This document shows, one piece after another, positions 58,211 to 64,000 of a stretch of 64,000 bases of DNA (positions within the stretch are counted from its first letter, which is position 1; the number at the start of each line of letters is the position of its first letter). A program made the translations under genes and the position numbers. The notes under the pieces were generated by a model. That model had not been told where the DNA came from and made no database searches. It saw only the letters and a program-made list of their open reading frames with translations. Location of the stretch: the NCBI GenBank assembly GCA_963843085.1, contig CAWJJG010000010.1:372001-436000 (forward strand). Direction: 5' to 3'. Origin of the DNA: DASUPK01 sp963843085 (GTDB taxonomy: Bacteria > Actinomycetota > Thermoleophilia > Solirubrobacterales > 70-9).

Positions 58211-59347
58211 ATGGCCCGCCGGATACTCGTCTTGGGGGCGGGGTTCGGCGGACTCGAACTGGCGACGATCCTCTCGGACGAGCTCGGCGACGAGGCCGAG
58301 GTGACGCTGATCGACAAGGGCGACGCCTTCGTCTTCGGCTATTCGAAGCTCGACCTCATGTTCGGGAGGGAGACCCTGGAGGCGGTGAGCCTCCCGTACA
58401 GCGATTTCGCGAAGCCCGGTGTCCGCCTGCTCCGCGAGACGGTCACGGCGATCGATCCCGAGACCAGGGGGGTCACGACCGACGCCGGCGCGCACGAGGC
58501 CGATGTCCTGGTGGTAGCCCTAGGCGCCGACTACGAGTTGGATGCCACCCCCGGACTCGCCCAGGCCGGCAACGAGTTCTATTCCTTCGCCGGAGCGGAG
58601 CGCATGGGCGAGCTGCTTCGGGACTTCGGAGAGGGTCACGCCGTCGTCGGCGTCTGCGGGGCACCGTTCAAGTGCCCGCCGGCTCCCAGCGAGGCCGCCC
58701 TTCTGCTGCACGACCTGCTCTCGGAGCGGGGCGTCCGCGAGCGATGCGAGATCACCTTCCTGATGCCGCTGCCGAGCCCGGTGCCCCCGTCCCCGGCCAC
58801 CTCGGAGGCGCTGCTCGAGGCATTCGCCGAGCGGAACATCGAGTTCGTCCCGGGGGCTCGCATCGCTTCGCTCGACGGGGAGCGAGGGGTGGCGTCGCTT
58901 CAGGATGGGCGTGAGTTTCCGTACGACCTCTTCCTCGGGGTCCCGAAGCACCGCGCGCCGGACGTCGTCCTCCAGTCGGGGATGGCCGAGGACGGCTACA
59001 TACCGGTCGACTCCAGGACGCTCAGAACCCGCCACCCGGGCGTCTACGCCGTCGGCGACGTGGCGACAGTCGGGGTTCCCAAGGCCGGTGTGTTCGCGGA
59101 GGGCGCCGCGCGGATCGTCGCGGCGGAGGTGCTCGCCGAGCTGAGGGGGGAGGCGGATCCGGCCGGATACGACGGCCTGGGCTCCTGCTACATCGAGTTC
59201 GGAGGGGGCCGGGTCGGCCAAGTGGACGTGGACTTCCTCTCCGGGCCGAGGCCGACCGGAACCTTCCATGCGCCTTCCGACACCCTCGTCGCCGAGAAGC
59301 GGGAGTTCGGGGCGAGCAGGCGCGCCCGCTGGTTCACGGCTACCTGA
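58211..59347 (+). CDS. FAD-dependent pyridine nucleotide-disulfide-type oxidoreductase (SQR/FCSD-like)
   Basis: The 378-residue protein opens with ILVLGAGFGGLELA (FAD site), then LIDKGDAFVFGYSKLDLMFG, VLVVALGADYELD, CGAPFKCPPAPSEAALLLHD, and the later VYAVGDVATVGVPKAGVFAEGAARIVA (second FAD contact). That layout matches sulfide:quinone reductase and flavocytochrome c sulfide dehydrogenase relatives. Cys in GAPFKCPP is present, but other SQR Cys are not clear, so a sulfide role is unproven. It is three bases behind glnA and overlaps the next convergent gene by eight bases. Confidence 0.85.
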   Translation: MARRILVLGAGFGGLELATILSDELGDEAEVTLIDKGDAFVFGYSKLDLMFGRETLEAVSLPYSDFAKPGVRLLRETVTAIDPETRGVTTDAGAHEADVLVVALGADYELDATPGLAQAGNEFYSFAGAERMGELLRDFGEGHAVVGVCGAPFKCPPAPSEAALLLHDLLSERGVRERCEITFLMPLPSPVPPSPATSEALLEAFAERNIEFVPGARIASLDGERGVASLQDGREFPYDLFLGVPKHRAPDVVLQSGMAEDGYIPVDSRTLRTRHPGVYAVGDVATVGVPKAGVFAEGAARIVAAEVLAELRGEADPAGYDGLGSCYIEFGGGRVGQVDVDFLSGPRPTGTFHAPSDTLVAEKREFGASRRARWFTAT

Positions 59348-61346
59348 GCGCCGCCTCCAGCTCGGCCGGCTCGGTCACAGGCGCCCTGCAGGTGAAGTTC
59401 TCGCAGACGTAGGCGGCCGGCCGTCCCTCGACCGCGGTTCTGTCTCGAAGGAGCTCCGGGCGATCCGTGCCCTCCTCGCCTCCCGCCACCACGATGTGGG
59501 GGCGGTGGGCCGAGCGGATGGCTCGAGCCAGGTCGGAGAGCGATCCGGCGCCCCCGTCGTCCGCGGGAGCGACCAGCGCGACCTCGCGGGTGGGCGAGAG
59601 GTGGAAGTCGATCGCCTGGAGCAGGTGGCCGAACGCCTCGGGGTGCTGGAGGGCGGCTGGAGCGAAGACCCGGATGGTCCCGAGCGCCCGCTCCTCGTAG
59701 GCGCTCTCGCCGGTGAGGGCGGCGAGTCGCAGCAGGCCATAGGTCGCAGAGGAGTTGCCGGAGGGGATCGGGTGGTCGCCGACGTCCTTGCGGCGGGCGA
59801 TCAGCTCCTCGTGATCGTTCGAGGTGGTGAAGAAGCCGCCGCGCTCGTCCGCGAAGCGAGCGATCATTGCGTCTGCGGTCTCCCGGGCGGCATCGAACCA
59901 GCGGACCTCGAGCGTCGCCTCGTAGAGCCGCAGGAGGGCCTCGACGAGGTAGGCGTGGTCCTCGAGGTATGCGTTCAGCTTGGCCTCGCCGTCCTTCCAG
60001 GTTCGAAGCAGCCGCCCGTCGGCATCCCGCATGCACTCCAAGACGAAGCGCGCGCCGCCGGCAGCCGCGTCGATGTAGTCCTGGCGGTCGAGCGCCGCGC
60101 CGGCATCGGCGAGCGCCGCGATCATCAGCGCGTTCCAGGAGAGCAGGCGCTTGTCATCGAGACCGGGACGGACCCGCCGGTCGCGCCAGGCATACAGCGC
60201 GGTTCGGGCATCGGCGAGCTCGGCCGGCTGCTTGGCGCTCGCCCCGAGCGTGACGTGAAGGATGTTCTTTCCCTCGAAGTTGCCGGCGGCGCTCACACCC
60301 CAGTGGCCGAGGACTCGCTCGATCGCCTCAGCGGCGATCCCCGCCTCGCCGAGCGCCTCGCGCATCTCCTCCTCGGTCCAGACGTAGAAACGGCCCTCCT
60401 CGCCCTCGGAGTCGGCGTCGAGAGCCGAGTAGAAGCCGCCCTCGGGCCCGCACATCTCGCGCAGCGCCCAGTCGAGGGTCTCGGTGCAGACGCGCATCCA
60501 GCGTTCCTCACCCAGCACCTGCCAGCCGTGGAGATAGACGCGCGCGAGCAGCGCATTGTCGTAGAGCATCTTCTCGAAGTGCGGGACGAGCCAGTCGGCG
60601 TCGACCGAATAGCGGGCGAAGCCACCGCCGAGCTGGTCGTAGATACCGCCGTGCATCATCCTGTCGAGCGTCAGGGCCACCGGCTGGGTCTCGCCCCGGT
60701 CCAGAAGGAACTCGAGCGTGCTCGCGGGCGGGAACTTGGGAGCGCCACCGAAGCCTCCGTTCGCGCGGTCGAAGTTGGTCTGCAGCCCCGAGATCGCCAT
60801 CGCCATGACCGACTCGTCGAGCGGCTGGTCGGACTGAGCAACCTGCCCCGTCCTGCTCAGCGATTCGCGGATCTTGCCCGAGGCCTCGCGCAGCTCCTCC
60901 CGCTGCGTCCGGTAGGCGCCGGAGGTGGCCTCGAGGACCTGTCTGAAGCTCGGCAGCCCGTGGCGCGGCTCCGGCGGGAAGTAGGTGCCGCCGTAGAAGG
61001 GGACGGCCTCGGAGTCGAGGAAGACCGTCAGTGGCCAGCCCCCCTGGCCGGTCATCCCCTGGACCGCCTCCATGTAGAGGTCGTCGACGTCGGGCCGCTC
61101 CTCGCGGTCGACCTTGATCGGGACGAAGGACTCGTTGATCAGCGCGGCAGTTTCCTCGTCTTCGAAGGACTCGCGCTCCATCACGTGGCACCAATGGCAG
61201 GCGGAGTAGCCGACGGAGAGCATGATCGGCTTGTCCTCTGCCGCGGCCTCCCGGAGCGCCTCGGGTCCCCAAGGCCGCCAGTTCACGGGGTTGTCCTTGT
61301 GCTGGAGGAGGTAGGGGCTGGTTTCGTCGGCGAGGTGGTTGGCCAT
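59340..61346 (-). CDS. Thioredoxin domain protein of the DUF255/YyaL (SPATA20-like) family
   Basis: The 668-residue protein has the family N terminus HLADETSPYLLQHKDNPVNW, a thioredoxin-like domain with ACHWC (Cys50 and Cys53), FVPIKVDREERPDVDDLYM and a GGWPLTVFL segment, and then a long alpha/alpha-toroid region with GGFGGAPKFP, HMMHGGIYDQLGGGFARY-like and KMLYDNALLARVY segments resembling glycosidase six-hairpin folds. The biochemical role of the family is unsettled. Full length is normal for it. Confidence 0.92.
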   Translation of the reverse strand: MANHLADETSPYLLQHKDNPVNWRPWGPEALREAAAEDKPIMLSVGYSACHWCHVMERESFEDEETAALINESFVPIKVDREERPDVDDLYMEAVQGMTGQGGWPLTVFLDSEAVPFYGGTYFPPEPRHGLPSFRQVLEATSGAYRTQREELREASGKIRESLSRTGQVAQSDQPLDESVMAMAISGLQTNFDRANGGFGGAPKFPPASTLEFLLDRGETQPVALTLDRMMHGGIYDQLGGGFARYSVDADWLVPHFEKMLYDNALLARVYLHGWQVLGEERWMRVCTETLDWALREMCGPEGGFYSALDADSEGEEGRFYVWTEEEMREALGEAGIAAEAIERVLGHWGVSAAGNFEGKNILHVTLGASAKQPAELADARTALYAWRDRRVRPGLDDKRLLSWNALMIAALADAGAALDRQDYIDAAAGGARFVLECMRDADGRLLRTWKDGEAKLNAYLEDHAYLVEALLRLYEATLEVRWFDAARETADAMIARFADERGGFFTTSNDHEELIARRKDVGDHPIPSGNSSATYGLLRLAALTGESAYEERALGTIRVFAPAALQHPEAFGHLLQAIDFHLSPTREVALVAPADDGGAGSLSDLARAIRSAHRPHIVVAGGEEGTDRPELLRDRTAVEGRPAAYVCENFTCRAPVTEPAELEAALR

Positions 61347-61429
61347 GACTCCAGGCTACCCCCGGTCCGCCGTTTGACATCGCCGCCGTCGGTGTAAATG
61401 ATGCGACCACCCCCGACGAAAGAGGCGCC

Positions 61430-61819
61430 ATGAAGGACCTGACGGTGATCATGGAGGACCGGCCCGGGAAGCTGGCGGACCTGGGGGAGGCGACGGGCAA
61501 GGCGGGGGTGAACATCGAGGGCCTCTGCGCGATGGTCGGAGACGGCAAGGGGTTGATCCACATCCTGGTCCGGGACGAGGAGGCGGCCAAAGGCGCTCTG
61601 GAGGAGGCCGGGATCGAGGTGGCCGACGAGCGGGAGGCCGTGATCGTCGACCTGCACGACAAGCCGGGTGCGATGGGGGAGATCGCTCGGGATCTGGCCG
61701 AGGCCGGCGTCAGCGTCGACATCGCCTACACGATCTTCAGCGGCGTCCGGCTGGTGATCGTCACCGAGGACACAGAGAAGGCGCGGGCGGCGCTCGACCT
61801 GAACGGCGCGTCGGGCTAG
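61430..61819 (+). CDS. Double ACT-domain protein
   Basis: The 129-residue protein contains two ACT repeats: DLTVIMEDRPGKLADLGEATGKAGVNIEGLC (about 1-60) and EAVIVDLHDKPGAMGEIARDLAEAGVSVDIAYT (about 65-125). ACT domains bind amino acids and act in regulation. No enzymatic domain is attached. A ribosome site (AAAGAGG) precedes the ATG. It overlaps the convergent aminotransferase by four bases. Confidence 0.9.
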   Translation: MKDLTVIMEDRPGKLADLGEATGKAGVNIEGLCAMVGDGKGLIHILVRDEEAAKGALEEAGIEVADEREAVIVDLHDKPGAMGEIARDLAEAGVSVDIAYTIFSGVRLVIVTEDTEKARAALDLNGASG

Positions 61820-63204
61820 GAGCCGCTGACATCGGAGGCGAAGGCCTCGAAGGCCGCGACGTAGCGGTCGATGTGCTCCTGCTCGTGGGCGATCGAGAGG
61901 GTCCATTCCTCCTCGACGCCCGGCGTCATGAAGATGCCGTGGTTCATGTGGTAGAGCCAGGCGAGGGTGGAGAGCTCGCCGTCGACCTTGGTCAGGTAGT
62001 CGCGGTACTCGTAGATCGGCTCGGGGGAGAAGATCACGCAGCCCTTGGCGCCGAGGCCCTGCGTATAGGCGGGGAGGCCGTACTTCTCGATCACCTCATC
62101 GCAGCGGGCCTTGAGGGACTCGTTGGTCGACTCCAGCTTCTCGTAGGCGTCCGGTGTGAGGACCTTTGTGAGGGTGGCCTCCGCGGCCGCCATCACCAGC
62201 GGATTGCCGTTGAAGGTGCCGATCTGGTGGACCTTGTCGGTGGCGACTACCTCGCCGAGCTCCTCGGTCATGCCGATGGCTCCGCCCGGATAGCCGCCGC
62301 AGATCGCCTTCGCCAGGCAGATCATGTCCGGCACGACGCCGAAGCGCTGGGTGGCGCCGCCGTAGGAGATGGTGGCGCCCGTCTTGACCTCGTCGAAGAT
62401 CAGCTTCGCGCCGTGCTCGTCGCAGAGCTCGCGCACCCGCTCGAGGTAGCCCTCCTTCGGCGGGATGATGTTGATGTTCATCATCGCCGGCTCGATGATC
62501 ATTCCGGCGATCTTGCCCTCGTGCTGCTTGAAGATGCCCTCGAGGATGTCGGGGTCGTTGAAGGGGACCGGCACGGTCAGGTCGACGACGGCCTGGGGAT
62601 AGCCGGAGCCGAACGGGATCGCGTTCGGGCTCTCGCGCGGGCCAAGCTCGTCGAGGTCCGGGTAGCAGGACACCATCACCGCGTCGTGGTGGCCGTCGTA
62701 GGAGCCCTCGACCTTGATGATCAGGTCGCGATCGGTGGCGCCGCGAGCGAGATGGATCGCCGACATGGTCGACTCGGTTCCGGAGTTCGAGAAGCGCCAC
62801 ATGGGCAGCCCGAAGCGCTCGACCAGGTTCTGCGCCGAGACGATCGAACCGTTGGTCGGCGCGGCGAAGTGGGTGCCCTCGTCGTGTCGGGCCTTGACCG
62901 CCTCCCCGATGACGGGGTTGGCGTGGCCGACGCACATCACGCCGAAGCCGTTGTGGAAGTCGACGTACTCGGACCCGTCGACGTCCCAGACCAGCGCGCC
63001 CTTGCCCCGGTCGATGTAGACGGGCCAGGGGTCGTTGAGCTGGAAGGAGGAGGGGACGCCGCCGGGCATCACCTTGCGCGCGCGGTCGAAGTAGTCCGCC
63101 GAGGTGGGCGTGTGCTCGCGGAAGCGAGCCATCTGCTCTTCCGTGAGCTTGTTGATCGTTTTGCGGTCGATTGTGGTCTCGGCCGCGGTCCCTCGCTGTG
63201 CCAT
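61816..63204 (-). CDS. Class III PLP-dependent aminotransferase (glutamate-1-semialdehyde aminomutase-like)
   Basis: The 462-residue enzyme has the class III layout: VWDVDGSEYVDFHNGFGVMCVGHANP, FSNSGTESTMSAIHLAR (PLP phosphate site), EGSYDGHHD, LIFDEVKTG and the PLP-lysine segment MICLAKAICGGYPGGAIG (Lys at about 295). It resembles HemL-like aminomutases but also other aspartate aminotransferase-family proteins. Its start shares one base with the MFS stop (TGATG). True substrate is not predictable. Confidence 0.92.
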   Translation of the reverse strand: MAQRGTAAETTIDRKTINKLTEEQMARFREHTPTSADYFDRARKVMPGGVPSSFQLNDPWPVYIDRGKGALVWDVDGSEYVDFHNGFGVMCVGHANPVIGEAVKARHDEGTHFAAPTNGSIVSAQNLVERFGLPMWRFSNSGTESTMSAIHLARGATDRDLIIKVEGSYDGHHDAVMVSCYPDLDELGPRESPNAIPFGSGYPQAVVDLTVPVPFNDPDILEGIFKQHEGKIAGMIIEPAMMNINIIPPKEGYLERVRELCDEHGAKLIFDEVKTGATISYGGATQRFGVVPDMICLAKAICGGYPGGAIGMTEELGEVVATDKVHQIGTFNGNPLVMAAAEATLTKVLTPDAYEKLESTNESLKARCDEVIEKYGLPAYTQGLGAKGCVIFSPEPIYEYRDYLTKVDGELSTLAWLYHMNHGIFMTPGVEEEWTLSIAHEQEHIDRYVAAFEAFASDVSGS

Positions 63205-64000
63205 CAGGCTCCCAGCGTATAGGGGAGGGGCTCGAATTCAGGCCGACGGGACATCGAAAGTGCGAGCGTGGCGCACGCCAAAGAGGCGAACGCGGCGACG
63301 TAGAAGGCGGCCGAGTAGCCGCCGATCGCGGCCGCGGCGCCGACGAGGGGAGAGCCGACCAGCATGCCGAGGTCGAAGTTCGCGGTGAAGGTGCCCATCG
63401 CCACCCCGCGGCGCTCCGGCCCCACCCTGTTGATGGCGAGAAGCGAGAGCGACGGGAAGAGCAGCGAGAAGGCGGCGCCCATGCCGATCGCTCCGAAGAT
63501 CACCACCAGCAGGTCGTCGGCCGCGCCCAGCAGGACCAGTCCGACCGTCTCGACCAGGGCGGCCGCGACCGCGCAGCGAGCCGCGCCGATCCGGTCCGGA
63601 AGGCCGCCGGCGACCAGTCGCGTCGCCACGACCGTCGCCGCGAAGACGCTGAAGACCGCGGGGCCGTGGCCGATGCCGCGCTGGTCGAGGCTGAGCACGA
63701 TGAACGCCGAGACCGCCGCGAAGCCGAACACGCTGAGCGCGAAGGTGACTCCCGGGCCGAGCGCCTCGCGCGAGATGAAGGGACCGCGGTCGACGTTCTC
63801 CCCGGGCTCGTAGTCCTCCGGGAGCCGCGAGGCGATCACCGCGCCCAGGAGTGGCGCGCCGGCCGCGAAGGCCCAGACCAGGTCGAAGCCCCCGGCGTGC
63901 TGCAGGAGCACCCCGATCGGAGGCCCGAGGGTGAGGCCGGTCCAGATCGCCAGCCCGTATAGGCCGATCATCCGGCCCCGGCGCTCCTCGGGGGCCATGT
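63204..64000 (-). CDS. MFS transporter, C-terminal part (truncated by window end)
   Basis: The gene runs off the right edge. The visible 265-residue part begins within the cytoplasmic loop and covers about nine helices. It has the loop motif APEERRGRMIGLYG and a second, symmetric copy VGPERRGVAMGTF, the MFS motif A repeats of the two halves. It lies upstream of the aminotransferase gene and overlaps it by one base, which suggests co-translation and perhaps export or import of that enzyme's product or substrate. Confidence 0.88.
   Translation of the reverse strand, partial: MAPEERRGRMIGLYGLAIWTGLTLGPPIGVLLQHAGGFDLVWAFAAGAPLLGAVIASRLPEDYEPGENVDRGPFISREALGPGVTFALSVFGFAAVSAFIVLSLDQRGIGHGPAVFSVFAATVVATRLVAGGLPDRIGAARCAVAAALVETVGLVLLGAADDLLVVIFGAIGMGAAFSLLFPSLSLLAINRVGPERRGVAMGTFTANFDLGMLVGSPLVGAAAAIGGYSAAFYVAAFASLACATLALSMSRRPEFEPLPYTLGA

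Noticed and set aside
59268..61397. 709-codon open frame on the plus strand opposite the DUF255 gene
   Set aside because: It is the complement of a well-conserved gene and has shadow composition rich in Glu, Arg, Gly and Val.
61873..63222. 449-codon plus-strand open frame opposite the aminotransferase
   Set aside because: Antisense shadow with repetitive Val/Asp/Gly/Arg composition.

Overview
The window is high-GC bacterial DNA with dense, frequently overlapping genes on both strands. Gene content points to an actinobacterium, most likely of the Thermoleophilia/Solirubrobacterales type: a LexA operator of the Gram-positive form (CGAACATGTGTTCG), an actinobacterial-style c-di-AMP riboswitch ahead of a cell-wall hydrolase-like gene, a Wzz domain and tyrosine kinase fused in one protein, a cysteine-type CcmE, and many short secreted or lipoprotein genes with Thr/Ser/Gly-rich tails. 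The lineage is an inference from gene content; no rRNA is present to test it.

Layout. 0-8.3 kb is mostly housekeeping: a secreted TIM-barrel glycosidase-like protein, a TMEM175-type channel, a Ser/Thr kinase coupled to a lipoprotein, a metallophosphoesterase, an M48 protease overlapping rlmH, and argS. 8.3-37 kb is a large surface-polysaccharide locus. It holds an initiating sugar-phosphate transferase, two polymerase/ligase-like membrane proteins, a flippase, a Wzz/BY-kinase, four glycosyltransferases (GT4 x2, GT8-like, GT61), five methyltransferases (including TylF-like and two FkbM-like), two hexapeptide acyltransferases that each carry a single-base frameshift, two GH16 enzymes, a second TIM-barrel glycosidase, a GDP-mannose 3,5-epimerase-like enzyme and a CDP-sugar pair (RfbF/RfbG-like). 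Inside this span sit ccmG-ccmH and tRNA-Gly(CCC).

37-45 kb carries a GGDEF protein, a second cytochrome c maturation group (ccmE, ccmF, CcmI-like), secG, a compact solute-binding lipoprotein, an Abi-alpha-like protein and a DUF445 protein. 45.8-48.3 kb is gene-poor and somewhat less GC-rich, with a degraded tyrosine integrase, a surface protein, a small ABM-type protein and tRNA-Leu(GAG). 48.4-53.8 kb holds lexA with its promoter and SOS box, a coupled zinc-ribbon microprotein, two paralogues of an unrecognised duplicated-domain family flanking a large beta-helix surface protein, and rnpB with terminators. 53.8-64 kb has a methyltransferase, an SDR, the c-di-AMP riboswitch with its RlpA-like gene, a cysteine-less AhpD-like protein divergent from glnA, an SQR-like flavoprotein, a DUF255 thioredoxin-domain protein, a double-ACT protein, a class III aminotransferase and a truncated MFS transporter.

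How it fits together. The 8-37 kb genes could build, decorate (methyl, acyl, CDP- and GDP-sugars), export and trim a surface glycan, with the BY-kinase as likely length control. The Ccm proteins form a System I cytochrome c pathway split over two loci; CcmABC are not in the window.
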